64,000 bases of DNA from Serratia liquefaciens ATCC 27592 (lineage in GTDB: Bacteria > Pseudomonadota > Gammaproteobacteria > Enterobacterales > Enterobacteriaceae). Under the pieces are notes generated by a model. The model was not told the DNA's origin. It searched no databases and was given only the letters and a program-made list of their open reading frames with translations. This document shows positions 9,865-19,727 of the stretch, one piece after another. Position 1 is the first letter of the stretch. Every line of letters starts with the position of its first letter. A program made the position numbers and the translations under genes. The DNA lies in the NCBI RefSeq assembly GCF_000422085.1, contig NC_021741.1:806001-870000 (forward strand), read 5' to 3'.

Positions 9865-12160
9865 ACTGCATCGGCGGCTGGCATTTGGCTGGCTGGCGAT
9901 TTGCCTGCTGCTGATTGCGGCCTTGTGCTGGCTGTTGCCGCGCAGTCAAATCAACAGCAGCGTCCTGGCGTTATTGCCGAAACAGCAACTGGTTGGCGTG
10001 CCGGATGAATTGGCCGACGGCTTCAGCCGCCGCCTGGATCGTCAACTGATGTGGCTCGTCAGCCCGCCGCCAGGGGCGGACAACGCCGCAGTGGATTGGT
10101 GGTGGCAGCAGCTACGTCAGATGCCTGAGCTGCAGCGGGTTGGCGGGCCTATGGATGCACAACGTCAGCAGCAGTGGGGGCGTTTTTTCTACCAGCATCG
10201 CAATGTGCTGCTGGATGATGCCACGCGGCAACGTTTGCAGAAGGGGGCAGACGCGCAGAGCCAGTGGATCCTCGGCCAGCTCTACTCTGCTTTCGCCGGC
10301 GTCAGCGGCAAAGAGCTGGCGAACGATCCGTTGATGCTGGTACGTGCCTCACAGTTGGCGCAGCAACAGAACGGCGGCTTGCTGAGCCTGTCCAAGGGTT
10401 GGCTGGTGGCGCGTGATGCACAGGGGCGCAGTTGGTATTTGTTGCACGCCGAGCTTAGCGCATCATCTTATGACATCAGCAGTGCCCGGCTAACGGTAGA
10501 TAAACTGACAGCGTTGCAGCAACAGCTGCAGCAGCGCTGGCCGGGAGCCGAAGTGCTCAGCCGCGGCACGTTGTTTTACAGCAACTACGCCAGCCAACAG
10601 GCCGAAAAGGATATTTCCACGATTGGCCTGGCGTCGGTGGCGGGCGTGTTTTTATTGGTGTTGTTTATGTTCCGCTCACCTTTGCCGCTGTTGTTGTGCG
10701 CGCTGTCGGTGGGTATTGGCGCTCTGGCCGGCACCGTCGCTACGCTGCTGGCCTTTGGCGAAATACATTTGATGACGCTGGTGCTGAGCATCAGCATCGT
10801 CGGCATTTCGGCTGACTACACGCTCTATTTCCTGACCGAGCGAATGGTGCATGGTCGGCAGTCGACGCCATTAGCCAGTTTGCAAAAGCTGTTGCCGGCA
10901 TTATTGATGGCGTTGCTGACCACCGTAGTGGCCTACCTGGCGCTGTTGATTGCGCCGTTCCCCGGCTTGCAGCAGTTGGCGGTATTTGCCGCTGCCGGAT
11001 TGAGCGCCGCCTGCATTACCGTTATTTGCTGGTACCCGCAATTGTCGCGACGTTTGCCGGTACGCCCAGCGCCGGGGTTAACGCTGATCCTGAATTGGCT
11101 GCATGCCTGGCGCCATCGGCCGCTGTTGCGTTATGGGTTGCCCGGCGCGGTGCTGTTGCTGGTGGTCGCGGGGTTCAGCCAGTTGAAGGTAGATGACGAC
11201 ATTGGCCAACTGCAGGCATTACCTGTGGCGTTACAGCAGCAGGAGCAGCGTATCGCCGCACTGACGGGCCAACATAACGATCAGAAGTGGCTGGTGGTCT
11301 ACGGCGCCAATGCCGAGCAGCTGTTGCAACGTATCGAGTTGTTGCAACCCAAACTGGCTGAGGCCAAACAGCAAGGCGTGCTGGCGGATTATCGTCTGTT
11401 GCCTCTGCCTTCTCTCCAACGCCAGCAAGAAAACATCGCTTTATTGCAGCGCGTGGCGCCGCAGGTGATGAACAACCTGCAGCAGGCAGAGTTGGTACTG
11501 AGTACACCAGATTTAACGCCTGAATGGGTGAGCCCGCAGCAGTGGCTGGGCAGCGTGGTTAGCGAGGGTTGGCGTCTGCTGTGGCTGACGTTGCCCGATG
11601 GGCGCAGTGCGGCGCTGGTGCCCGTTAACGGCGTGAAGAACAGTGCGATGATGAAGACACTGGCGGAGCAGGTTCCCGGCACCGGTTGGATCGATAGGAA
11701 AACCGAGTTCAGTGACCTGTTTGGTCAATATCGCCTGTATCTTTCTTATCTGTTGGCATTGTCAGTTGCAGCGATTGCGCTGATTTACCTGTGGCGTTTT
11801 GGTCTGCGTCATGGCTTGCGCTGCATGGTGCCGACGCTATTGTCACTGGGTAGCGGTATTGCGGTATTGGCACTGAGTGGCCATACGCTAAATCTGTTTT
11901 CGCTGTTGGCGCTGGTGCTGGTTTTGGGGATCGGCATCAACTATACGTTGTTCTTTACCAATCCCCGGGGCACGCCGACCACCTCGATGTTCGCCATTTT
12001 TATGGCGGTATTCACCACCCAACTGACGTTCGGCATGCTGGTACTGAGCCACACTCAGGCCATCAGCAGTTTTGGTATCGTATTGAGCAGCGGAATTGCC
12101 GTGGCATTTTTATTGGCACCGCTGACGTTAGTATCGAAAAGAAAAAGAGGGAAAGCCTGA
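9854..12160 (+). CDS. apeM: MMPL/RND-type exporter (ApeM)
   Basis: A 768-aa inner-membrane exporter with the two-fold plan of the MMPL/RND family: TM1 at about 10-28, a periplasmic domain, a five-TM block at about 255-395, a second periplasmic domain, then a last TM block from about 625 to 760. Sequences such as SISIVGISADYTLYFL at about 311-326 match the conserved TM4 of the family. It is the probable pump for the aryl polyene lipid. The best start is a TTG at 9854, overlapping apeL by 11 nt; no ATG lies near. The stop overlaps the apeN ATG (tgatg). Confidence 0.88.
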   Translation: MRPELHRRLAFGWLAICLLLIAALCWLLPRSQINSSVLALLPKQQLVGVPDELADGFSRRLDRQLMWLVSPPPGADNAAVDWWWQQLRQMPELQRVGGPMDAQRQQQWGRFFYQHRNVLLDDATRQRLQKGADAQSQWILGQLYSAFAGVSGKELANDPLMLVRASQLAQQQNGGLLSLSKGWLVARDAQGRSWYLLHAELSASSYDISSARLTVDKLTALQQQLQQRWPGAEVLSRGTLFYSNYASQQAEKDISTIGLASVAGVFLLVLFMFRSPLPLLLCALSVGIGALAGTVATLLAFGEIHLMTLVLSISIVGISADYTLYFLTERMVHGRQSTPLASLQKLLPALLMALLTTVVAYLALLIAPFPGLQQLAVFAAAGLSAACITVICWYPQLSRRLPVRPAPGLTLILNWLHAWRHRPLLRYGLPGAVLLLVVAGFSQLKVDDDIGQLQALPVALQQQEQRIAALTGQHNDQKWLVVYGANAEQLLQRIELLQPKLAEAKQQGVLADYRLLPLPSLQRQQENIALLQRVAPQVMNNLQQAELVLSTPDLTPEWVSPQQWLGSVVSEGWRLLWLTLPDGRSAALVPVNGVKNSAMMKTLAEQVPGTGWIDRKTEFSDLFGQYRLYLSYLLALSVAAIALIYLWRFGLRHGLRCMVPTLLSLGSGIAVLALSGHTLNLFSLLALVLVLGIGINYTLFFTNPRGTPTTSMFAIFMAVFTTQLTFGMLVLSHTQAISSFGIVLSSGIAVAFLLAPLTLVSKRKRGKA

Positions 12161-12732
12161 TGCGCGGCTTACGAATGGTGCTGTTAATGTGGATTGTCGT
12201 GCTGGCCGGCTGTGCCGGTTCGCAGGATCCGACGCTGCCGCAGGCGTGGCTAAAACCCGGTACGCAGGTGACCTTACCACCTCCTGCGCTGGTTCAGCCT
12301 ATTAATCAGCAACAGTTGCTGACCGCCGAAGTCAAAGGGCAACAGCACTCGATGCTGGTGCTGCTCAATGCCGACGGTCAGCACTTGCAACTGGTGGGCA
12401 TGTCGCCGCTCGGTATCCGTCTGTTTAACCTGACCTACGATCGTCAGGGGATCCACACCGAACAATTGATCAAGGTGGGGGAACTGCCGCCAGCCAGCCA
12501 GGTGCTGGCGGATATCATGTTGAGCTACTGGCCGGTGAAGGACTGGCAACCCTTGCTGCCAGCAGGGTGGCGACTGGAAGACCAGGCGCTGGTGCGTCGC
12601 TTGTATGACGAGCATGGGGCGGTGATCAATGAAATCCGTTATCAGCAGATGGACGGAAGGCGAGAGCCGGTGTCGATCGCGCAATCCGCCTTCCATTACC
12701 GCATCATCATTCAAACGCTGGGGAACGAATAA
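12160..12732 (+). CDS. apeN: APE outer-membrane lipoprotein, DUF3261 type (ApeN)
   Basis: A 190-aa lipoprotein with signal peptide and lipobox VLAGC (acylated Cys18, followed by Ala, so outer-membrane sorting is expected). It matches the DUF3261 lipoprotein regularly found beside the MMPL exporter in aryl polyene clusters. Together with ApeL and ApeM it likely forms an inner-membrane to periplasm to outer-membrane route. Start and stop overlap both neighbours by one base. Confidence 0.86.
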   Translation: MRGLRMVLLMWIVVLAGCAGSQDPTLPQAWLKPGTQVTLPPPALVQPINQQQLLTAEVKGQQHSMLVLLNADGQHLQLVGMSPLGIRLFNLTYDRQGIHTEQLIKVGELPPASQVLADIMLSYWPVKDWQPLLPAGWRLEDQALVRRLYDEHGAVINEIRYQQMDGRREPVSIAQSAFHYRIIIQTLGNE

Positions 12733-13901
12733 TGATCTATTTCTCCGCCGTAGGGATGGTGAATGCGCTGGGCAACGATCTGCCGCAGATCGCGCAAAAC
12801 CTGACGCGCGGTATTTCGCCCGGCATGCAGCAGCAGACGCAGTGGCTGACGGGCGGCGCGCCATCCTGGTTTGGCAACGTACAGGGGGATTTACCGGTGA
12901 TCCCCGAGTCGCTCAAGCGGCATAATTCTCGCAATAATCGCCTGCTGTTGGCCGCTTTGGCGCAGATCGAGACGCCAGTACGCGAGGCCATTGCCCGTTA
13001 TGGCGCCGATCGTGTCGCGGTGATTATGGGCACCAGCACTTCCGGCATTCACGAAGGCGAACTGGCGCTGCAACAGTATCAGGCGGGGCAATGGCCACCG
13101 GGTTACCATTATCACCAGCAGGAGCTGGGCGATCCGAGCCAGTTTCTCAGCGCTTTTCTCTCGACCCGCGGTCCGGCCTATACCCTGTCGACGGCATGCT
13201 CCTCAAGCGCACGCGCCATCATCAGCGGTAAACGTCTGATTGACGCCGGGTTAGTGGACGCGGCGATTGTAGGCGGGGCAGACAGCCTGTGCCAAATGCC
13301 GATTAACGGTTTCCACAGCCTGGAGTCACTGTCCGCGGAGCGTTGCACGCCTTTTGCAACAGGACGCAGCGGGATTAATATCGGCGAGGCGGCGGCGTTA
13401 ATGCTGTTGACGCGGGAACCTGCGCCGGTGGCGTTGTTGGGCGTTGGCGAGTCTTCGGATGCCTGGCACATGTCGGCACCGCATCCAGCCGGTGAAGGCG
13501 CCGAACGTGCAATGACCATGGCATTGCAGCAGGCCGGTTTGAGTACCGACCAAGTTGGTTATATTAATTTGCACGGCACGGCCACGCGGCTTAACGATCA
13601 GGTTGAAGCCCTGGTGGTGAATCGCCTGTTTGGCGAACAAACGCCGTGCAGTTCGACCAAGCATCTTACCGGCCATACGCTGGGAGCGGCTGGAGCGGTG
13701 GAGGCAGCGCTGAGCTGGCTGTTGTTGACCCAGTCATTGCCGCTGCCGCAGCAAGATTTCAGTGCAGTTCCCCGCGATGCCGAACTGGCGCCGATCGGTC
13801 TGGTGTGTGAGCCCCAGACGTTGGGAGCGCGCGCTATCCTCTCCAATTCATTTGCCTTCGGCGGCAACAATGCCTGCCTGTTATTGGGAGATGCTCCATG
13901 A
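12732..13901 (+). CDS. apeO: beta-ketoacyl-ACP synthase (ApeO)
   Basis: A 389-aa FabF/FabB-like condensing enzyme with a complete triad: Cys156 in STACSSSA, His281 in LHGTATRLND, and His315 with Lys310 in KHLTGHTLGAAG. It extends the aryl polyene chain with malonyl-ACP units, probably as a dimer with ApeC. It overlaps apeN by one base and apeP by four. A second full synthase (ApeR) ends the cluster, so this system has two active KS proteins and one inactive partner. Confidence 0.9.
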   Translation: MIYFSAVGMVNALGNDLPQIAQNLTRGISPGMQQQTQWLTGGAPSWFGNVQGDLPVIPESLKRHNSRNNRLLLAALAQIETPVREAIARYGADRVAVIMGTSTSGIHEGELALQQYQAGQWPPGYHYHQQELGDPSQFLSAFLSTRGPAYTLSTACSSSARAIISGKRLIDAGLVDAAIVGGADSLCQMPINGFHSLESLSAERCTPFATGRSGINIGEAAALMLLTREPAPVALLGVGESSDAWHMSAPHPAGEGAERAMTMALQQAGLSTDQVGYINLHGTATRLNDQVEALVVNRLFGEQTPCSSTKHLTGHTLGAAGAVEAALSWLLLTQSLPLPQQDFSAVPRDAELAPIGLVCEPQTLGARAILSNSFAFGGNNACLLLGDAP

Positions 13902-14371
13902 ATGCTTACCGGACGGCAGAATATTACTTACCTCATGCCTCACCGATGGTGCTGCTGGAACGGGTGCTGGAAGTGGGTGAAGAGCATGCACGCTGCGCGG
14001 TCAACGTCAGTGCGAATAGCGTGCTGGCGCCGTTTCTCGACGAGCAGGGGGCACTTCCTGGTTGGTACGGCATTGAGCTGATGGCGCAGGCGATTGGGGT
14101 TTGGAGTGGCTGGCACGGTCGCCAGAGTGCCAAGCCTCCGCAGCTGGGTATGCTGCTCGGCGGGCGGGCCATTCACTGCGAATTGTCCGCTTTTCCTGCC
14201 GGCAGCGAGCTGGTGGTTAGCGTGCAGCAGTTGTTGAAAGACGAGAAATTAGCCAGTTTTGAGTGTGAAATCAGTATCGATAATGTGCCGATCGCACAGG
14301 GCAGGCTGAACACCTATCAACCTGATCAACAAGAAATTATTCAATTGACGACCTTAAGGGGAGACGCATGA
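13898..14371 (+). CDS. apeP: APE dehydratase subunit, FabA/FabZ-like hot-dog (ApeP)
   Basis: A 157-aa hot-dog protein with PHASPMVLLERV near residue 12 (candidate catalytic His13) and GIELMAQAIGVW near residue 57, the pattern of FabA/FabZ-like dehydratases. It is the likely partner of ApeI in forming the active dehydratase. It overlaps apeO and apeQ by 4 nt each (atga). Confidence 0.87.
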   Translation: MNAYRTAEYYLPHASPMVLLERVLEVGEEHARCAVNVSANSVLAPFLDEQGALPGWYGIELMAQAIGVWSGWHGRQSAKPPQLGMLLGGRAIHCELSAFPAGSELVVSVQQLLKDEKLASFECEISIDNVPIAQGRLNTYQPDQQEIIQLTTLRGDA

Positions 14372-15099
14372 TGCGTTCCGTTTTAGTCACCGGCGCCAGT
14401 AAAGGGATCGGTCAGGCGATAGCCTGCCGCCTGGCTGCGGATGGCTTTTTGATTGTAGTCCACTACCACAGCGATAAGACCGGGGCAGAACACACCTTGC
14501 AGCAAATTGTCAGTGCCGGCGGGCAAGGGCGATTGATGCAGTTTGATATCAGCAACCGCATTCAGTGCCGTGAGGTGTTGGAGCAGGATATTGAAACCCA
14601 CGGCGCCTACTACGGCGTGGTGAATAATGCAGGGATCACCCGCGACGGCGCTTTCCCGGCGTTAAGAGAGGAGGATTGGGATGGGGTGATCCATACCAAT
14701 CTCGACAGCTTCTACAACGTGCTTCACCCCTGTGTCATGCCAATGATTGGCCTGCGCAAAGGCGGGCGGATCATCGCGCTGTCGTCGGTGTCGGGCGTCA
14801 TGGGCAACCGTGGACAGGTAAACTACAGTGCGGCCAAGGCAGGCGTGATCGGTGCCTGTAAGGCGTTGGCTATCGAACTGGCGAAACGCAAAATTACCGT
14901 TAACTGCATCGCCCCGGGTTTGATCGACACTGGTATGATCGACATCGAGCCGGCGGCGCTGGATGAAGCGATGCGGGCAATCCCGCTTAAGCGTATGGGT
15001 TCGGCGGAAGAGGTGGCGGGGTTGGCCAGCTACCTGATGTCGGATATCGCCGGCTATGTAACGCGGCAGGTCATTTCCATTAATGGAGGAATGGTATGA
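14368..15099 (+). CDS. apeQ: 3-ketoacyl-ACP reductase, FabG family (ApeQ)
   Basis: A 243-aa short-chain dehydrogenase. NADPH motif TGASKGIGQ is at about residues 8-16 and NNAG at 86-89; the catalytic set is Ser140 region, Tyr153 and Lys157 (YSAAK). It reduces the 3-keto group made by ApeO/ApeR before dehydration. Two adjacent ATG codons (14368 and 14371) are possible starts. It overlaps apeR by 4 nt. Confidence 0.92.
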   Translation: MMRSVLVTGASKGIGQAIACRLAADGFLIVVHYHSDKTGAEHTLQQIVSAGGQGRLMQFDISNRIQCREVLEQDIETHGAYYGVVNNAGITRDGAFPALREEDWDGVIHTNLDSFYNVLHPCVMPMIGLRKGGRIIALSSVSGVMGNRGQVNYSAAKAGVIGACKALAIELAKRKITVNCIAPGLIDTGMIDIEPAALDEAMRAIPLKRMGSAEEVAGLASYLMSDIAGYVTRQVISINGGMV

Positions 15100-16325
15100 C
15101 GCAACGAGTGGTCGTCACCGGCATGGCGGGCGTTACGGCGTTCGGCAATAGCTGGGCAGAGGTGTCCAGCCGGTTGAAGCAGGGCAAGAATGCGGTGCGT
15201 TACATGACGCAATGGGAAGAATATCAGGGGTTGAACACCCACCTCGGTGCCCCGATCGAGAATTTCGTACTGCCGGATCACTATACGCGCAAGCGTATTC
15301 GTTCCATGGGCCGTGTTTCGCTGTTGGCGACCCGAGCGACGGAACTGGCGCTCGAACAGGCCGGGTTGCTGGGCGAGAAGGTGCTGACTAACGGTGAGAC
15401 CGGTATCGCCTACGGTTCTTCGACCGGCAGCACCAAGCCGGTCAGTGAATTCGCCACCATGCTCACCGAGAAGCACACCGGCAATATTACCGGCACCACC
15501 TATGTGCAGATGATGCCTCATACCGCGGCGGTAAACACTGGCCTGTTCTTCGGCCTGCGGGGCCGGGTGATCCCGACATCCAGTGCCTGCACCTCCGGCA
15601 GTCAGGCGATTGGTTATGCCTATGAGAGCATCCGCCATGGTTATCAGACGGTGATGGTGGCCGGCGGGGCCGAAGAGCTGTGCCCTTCGGAAGCGGCGGT
15701 GTTCGATACGCTGTTTGCAACCAGCCAGCAGAACGATCGCCCCGAGTTTTCGCCACGGCCCTTTGACCGTCAGCGAGATGGGTTAGTGATTGGCGAAGGG
15801 GCAGGTACGCTGATCCTGGAGTCGCTGGAACATGCACAGGCGCGTGGTGCGACCATTTACGGCGAGGTTATCAGCTTTGCCACCAACTGTGATGCGGCAC
15901 ATATCACTCAACCGCAGCAGGAAACCATGCAGATTTGCATGCAGCAGGCGCTGAAGGCTTCCGGGTTGGCAATCGGTGATATTGGCTATATCAGTGCCCA
16001 CGGCACGGCGACCGATCGTGGCGATATCGCGGAAAGTCAGGCAACGGCGGCGATTTTCGGCAATCAAACGCCGATCTCCTCACTGAAAAGTTATTTTGGC
16101 CATACGTTGGGCGCCTGTGGTGCGTTGGAAGCCTGGATGACGTTGGAGATGATGCGCGAAGGCAGCTTCGCCCCTACCATCAACCTCAGCGAACCGGACA
16201 GCGCCTGTGGCGACCTGGACTACATCATGGGCGGCTATCGTCAGATTGATACCGAGTTTGTGCAGTCGAATAACTTCGCTTTCGGCGGAATCAATACTTC
16301 ACTGATCCTGCGCCGCTGGGCGTAA
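15096..16325 (+). CDS. apeR: beta-ketoacyl-ACP synthase (ApeR)
   Basis: A 409-aa FabF-like condensing enzyme with Cys165 in SSACTSGSQ, His302 in AHGTATDRGD, and Lys331/His336 in KSYFGHTLGACG. It is the last gene of the aryl polyene cluster and the second active KS. In studied clusters this extra KS is thought to make the first condensation or a fatty-acid part, which I cannot decide from sequence. The operon ends with a GC-rich hairpin 9 nt after the stop. Confidence 0.9.
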   Translation: MTQRVVVTGMAGVTAFGNSWAEVSSRLKQGKNAVRYMTQWEEYQGLNTHLGAPIENFVLPDHYTRKRIRSMGRVSLLATRATELALEQAGLLGEKVLTNGETGIAYGSSTGSTKPVSEFATMLTEKHTGNITGTTYVQMMPHTAAVNTGLFFGLRGRVIPTSSACTSGSQAIGYAYESIRHGYQTVMVAGGAEELCPSEAAVFDTLFATSQQNDRPEFSPRPFDRQRDGLVIGEGAGTLILESLEHAQARGATIYGEVISFATNCDAAHITQPQQETMQICMQQALKASGLAIGDIGYISAHGTATDRGDIAESQATAAIFGNQTPISSLKSYFGHTLGACGALEAWMTLEMMREGSFAPTINLSEPDSACGDLDYIMGGYRQIDTEFVQSNNFAFGGINTSLILRRWA

Positions 16326-16334
16326 TCTTGCACT

Positions 16335-16354
16335 GCCGGAGGTTTTCCTCCGGC
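16335..16354 (+). terminator. hairpin after the APE operon
   Basis: A perfect 8-bp inverted repeat gccggagg/cctccggc with a 4-nt loop just after the apeR stop. There is no T tract, so it may be a weak terminator or a 3'-end stabiliser. The rest of the gap to 16466 shows no gene. Confidence 0.5.
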
Positions 16355-16466
16355 AATTGTTGCTATCTAATCAAAAGTCTTATGCACAATAGGGCGTTTT
16401 TGATCAACAAAACAGTTGCCATAATCCTCCCATATCGCTTCAACATCCTAATGAGAGAATAAAATT

Positions 16467-17270
16467 ATGAGCATCCCTGCATTTGGTTTAGGCACCTTCC
16501 GTCTCCAGGATCAGGTGGTGATCGACTCGGTCACTACGGCACTCGAGCTGGGATACCGCGCGATCGATACGGCGCAAATCTATGAAAACGAAGCGGCGGT
16601 GGGGCAGGCGATTGCCGCCAGCGGCGTACCGCGTGAAGAGCTGTTTATCACCACCAAGATCTGGATCGCCAATTTGGCGAAAGGCAAGCTGATCCCGAGC
16701 CTGCAAGAGAGCCTGAGCAAGTTGCAAACCGGCTATGTTGATCTGACCCTGATTCACTGGCCTTCGCCGAACGACGAAGTTCCTGTTGCCGAGTTTATGG
16801 CCGAACTGGCGGAGGCGAAAAAATTAGGCCTGACGCGCCAAATTGGCGTTTCCAACTTCACTCTGGATCTGATGCAGCAAGCGATTGACGCCGTTGGGGC
16901 AGAGCAGATCGCCACAAACCAGATTGAGCTCTCGCCCTACCTGCAAAACCGCAAAGTGGTGGAGTTTGCCCAGCAGCACGGCATTGCCATCACTTCCTAC
17001 ATGACGCTGGCCTATGGTCAGGCGCTGAAGGATGAGACCATCAAGGCGATTGCGGCACGCCGCAATGCCACTCCGGCACAGGTTATTCTGGCCTGGGCGC
17101 TGCAGCTGGGTTACGCGGTGATCCCATCATCGACCAAACGTGAAAACCTGGCGAGCAACCTGTTGGCGCAGCAGTTGACGTTAAGCAGTGAGGAAATGGC
17201 AGAAATTGCCAAGCTGGAAAGCAATGGCCGTTTGGTCAGCCCGGAAGGCCTGGCACCGAACTGGGATTAA
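16467..17270 (+). CDS. dkgB: 2,5-diketo-D-gluconate reductase B / methylglyoxal reductase (aldo-keto reductase)
   Basis: A 267-aa aldo-keto reductase, the same length as E. coli DkgB (YafB). The catalytic set is visible: Asp34 and Tyr39 in AIDTAQIYE, Lys64 in TTKIW and His97 in LIHWP; the NADPH-binding IPSSTK is near residue 215. It reduces keto sugars and small aldehydes such as methylglyoxal with NADPH in the cytoplasm. The ATG is preceded by gagag. Gene order (tRNA-Asp ... dkgB, yafC) repeats E. coli, with the aryl polyene cluster inserted between. Confidence 0.95.
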   Translation: MSIPAFGLGTFRLQDQVVIDSVTTALELGYRAIDTAQIYENEAAVGQAIAASGVPREELFITTKIWIANLAKGKLIPSLQESLSKLQTGYVDLTLIHWPSPNDEVPVAEFMAELAEAKKLGLTRQIGVSNFTLDLMQQAIDAVGAEQIATNQIELSPYLQNRKVVEFAQQHGIAITSYMTLAYGQALKDETIKAIAARRNATPAQVILAWALQLGYAVIPSSTKRENLASNLLAQQLTLSSEEMAEIAKLESNGRLVSPEGLAPNWD

Positions 17271-17292
17271 TTTTCCGTACCTTTACATCAGA

Positions 17293-17316
17293 GGCGCCCA
17301 GACGGGCGCCTTTTTT
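17293..17316. terminator. terminator between dkgB and yafC
   Basis: Stem ggcgccc/gggcgcc with a 4-nt loop, followed by tttttt. It closes dkgB. Its T tract runs into the yafC stop codon, so the two genes converge with almost no space. Confidence 0.85.
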
Positions 17317-18202
17317 ATTGCCCCAGATGTTTGCTGAGAAAATCGATAAAGCTGCGCAGGCGGTTGCTGACGGCACTGTCGCTGTAATACACCGCATTGA
17401 TTGGCATGGCGACCGGCAGCGTCTCCTCCACCAAGATCGGCACCAGATCGCCGCGCTCGATGTCTGCGCTAATCATAAAATCGGACAGACAGGCAATGCC
17501 ATTGCCATGCAGGCACAGGTGACGCTGAGTTTCACCACTGTTGGTGGTCAGGCCTGGGGTGATTTCCAACTGCCGACCGTCGGCGCAGGCCAGTGGCCAG
17601 CGATTCAAACTGGGCAGATCGTTAAAACCGATGCAGCAGTGTTGCGCTAAGTCTTCCACCTTTTGTGGCATGCCGTATTGTGCCAAATAGGCAGGGGAGG
17701 CCAGCACGCGTCGATAGCTGGTCATCAGTTTGCGTGCCTTCAGGCTGGAGTCGGTCAACTCACCGACGCGGATGGCAATATCCACCTTACGCTCGATCAG
17801 GTTAATAAAGTTCTCTGACGACACCAGTGACAGCGACATTTCCGGGTACAGGGCCCTAAATTCCGCCACTAGCGGCGTTAATACGTGCAGCACGACTGGC
17901 GTGGCAGCATCGACGCGCAACAGCCCCTGTGGACGCTGACGGCTTTCCATCAGCGCATTCTCCGCCGCGGCCATATCACTCAGTACCTTCTGCACCTGGC
18001 GGAAATAGTTTTCCCCCTCCTGCGTCAGGCTGATCTGACGCGTCGTGCGGTTGAGCAGCGTGACTCCGAGCTTGGTTTCCAGCTTTTTGACGGTGCGGCT
18101 AACTACCGAATTGGCCTGATCCAGCCGTTCGGCCGCACGACTGAAACTGCCGCTTTCCACCACGGTCACGAAAGTAATCAACTCATCGGAATTCGCTTTC
18201 AC
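17315..18202 (-). CDS. yafC: LysR-family transcriptional regulator (YafC)
   Basis: A 295-aa LysR regulator: N-terminal winged helix-turn-helix (about 1-60, with SFSRAAERL and [12 protein letters not shown]) and a C-terminal effector domain. I place the start at a GTG (18202) because ggag lies 5 nt before it and the next residues align with the E. coli YafC start. The ATG eight codons upstream (18226) has no ribosome site. It is divergent from an efflux-type MFS gene at 18309, which it may control, as LysR proteins often do for divergent neighbours. The inducer is unknown. Confidence 0.93.
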   Translation of the reverse strand: MKANSDELITFVTVVESGSFSRAAERLDQANSVVSRTVKKLETKLGVTLLNRTTRQISLTQEGENYFRQVQKVLSDMAAAENALMESRQRPQGLLRVDAATPVVLHVLTPLVAEFRALYPEMSLSLVSSENFINLIERKVDIAIRVGELTDSSLKARKLMTSYRRVLASPAYLAQYGMPQKVEDLAQHCCIGFNDLPSLNRWPLACADGRQLEITPGLTTNSGETQRHLCLHGNGIACLSDFMISADIERGDLVPILVEETLPVAMPINAVYYSDSAVSNRLRSFIDFLSKHLGQ

Positions 18203-18308
18203 TGTTGCTCCATTGGCAAAATTCATTTGATATTTTGAGCATTTTTATCATTTAAGCACAGGCCGATAATAGTCGCCATCAACCTGAACGCTATTTGGAG
18301 TAAAAAAG

Positions 18309-19484
18309 ATGCCTCTCGCATTACTTGCATTGACCATCAGCGCCTTTGCTATCGGCACCACCGAGTTTGTGATCGTCGGGCTAATCCCGACTATCGCGGA
18401 ACAACTGGGGGTGACAGTACCGTCCGCCGGGCTGCTGGTTACCATTTATGCTATCGGCGTGGCGATTGGTGCGCCGGTACTGACGGCTTTAACCGGCCGC
18501 GTACCGCGCAAGCTGCTGCTGATCAGCCTGATGGTGCTGTTTACCCTCGGCAACCTGCTGGCCTGGCAGTCGCCGAGCTACGAGTCGTTGGTTGTGGCCC
18601 GCTTGTTGACCGGCCTGGCCCACGGGGTATTCTTCTCCATCGGCTCTACTATCGCTACCAGCCTGGTTGCGAAAGAGAAAGCCGCCTCGGCGATCGCCAT
18701 TATGTTCGGCGGCCTGACCGTGGCGTTGGTGACAGGGGTACCCTTGGGGACCTTTATCGGCCAGCATTTTGGCTGGCGTGAAACCTTCCTGGCGGTATCG
18801 CTTATTGGCGTGATTGCCACGGTGGCCAGCGTCATCCTGGTACCCAACAACATTAAAAATCAGGCCAGCGCCAGCATTGGCGAGCAGTTTAAAGTGCTGA
18901 CTCATCCACGCCTGCTGCTGATTTACGCCATCACCGCGCTGGGTTACGGCGGCGTATTCACCACCTTCACCTTCCTGGCGCCAATGATGCAGGAACTGGC
19001 GGGGTTCTCCGCCCCCGCGGTCAGTTGGATCCTGCTGGCCTACGGCATTGCGGTAGCGATTGGCAACATTTGGGGCGGAAAATTGGCCGACCGCCATGGT
19101 GCCGTCCGTGCCCTCAGCTTTATCTTTGCCGCGCTGGCCGTTTTGCTGCTGGTGTTCCAGTTCACCGCCAGCCATAGCATCGCAGCGCTGATGACGGTGG
19201 TGGTGATGGGCGTATTCGCCTTCGGTAACGTACCGGGGCTGCAGGTTTACGTGGTGCAGAAAGCCGAACAGTACACGCCGAATGCGGTGGATGTCGCTTC
19301 CGGGCTGAACATCGCAGCTTTCAACGTGGGTATTGCTCTAGGGTCGGTCATCGGCGGTCAGACCGTATCCACGCTGGGCCTGGCGCAAACGCCGTGGATT
19401 GGTGCGCTGATCGTGCTGGTGGCTCTGCTGCTGGTGGGGGTTAGCGGGCGTCTGGATAAGAAGTATCGGCAGCAATTGGCTTGA
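18309..19484 (+). CDS. MFS transporter, DHA1 family (YdhP/AraJ-like)
   Basis: A 391-aa major facilitator with about 12 membrane segments. It opens with AFAIGTTEFVIVGLIPTIA, the TM1 signature of the AraJ/YdhP drug- and sugar-efflux branch. The loop between TM2 and TM3 reads LTGRVPRK. Substrate is not known; small sugars or drugs are the usual guess for the branch. It is divergent from yafC. Ribosome site ggag lies 9 nt before the ATG. It is not in the E. coli copy of this locus, so it is an insertion between yafC and yafD. Confidence 0.87.
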   Translation: MPLALLALTISAFAIGTTEFVIVGLIPTIAEQLGVTVPSAGLLVTIYAIGVAIGAPVLTALTGRVPRKLLLISLMVLFTLGNLLAWQSPSYESLVVARLLTGLAHGVFFSIGSTIATSLVAKEKAASAIAIMFGGLTVALVTGVPLGTFIGQHFGWRETFLAVSLIGVIATVASVILVPNNIKNQASASIGEQFKVLTHPRLLLIYAITALGYGGVFTTFTFLAPMMQELAGFSAPAVSWILLAYGIAVAIGNIWGGKLADRHGAVRALSFIFAALAVLLLVFQFTASHSIAALMTVVVMGVFAFGNVPGLQVYVVQKAEQYTPNAVDVASGLNIAAFNVGIALGSVIGGQTVSTLGLAQTPWIGALIVLVALLLVGVSGRLDKKYRQQLA

Positions 19485-19506
19485 TAGCAGCACCTTCCCC
19501 TTATCT

Positions 19507-19529
19507 GGCCCGCAAAATGCGGGCCTTTT
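19507..19529 (+). terminator. terminator of the MFS gene
   Basis: Stem ggcccgca/tgcgggcc with a 3-nt loop, followed by tttt, 23 nt after the MFS stop codon. The rest of the gap to yafD (19530-19727) shows no further gene. Confidence 0.85.
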
Positions 19530-19727
19530 CGCATTTATCATCGATCACCGCTAACCTTTACACACATATACTGTCAGAAGATTGAAATCCCTGCACCACG
19601 CCCCTATAACTGGAAAGGATATACCCCGTAAAAGCCATGCCGTCAGGTGAGGGCAGGCGTATAATCGATTCAATGTTGGCGGGAATGTCACCGCCAGTTT
19701 CATCCTAATGGGAAATAGGCGAATAGC

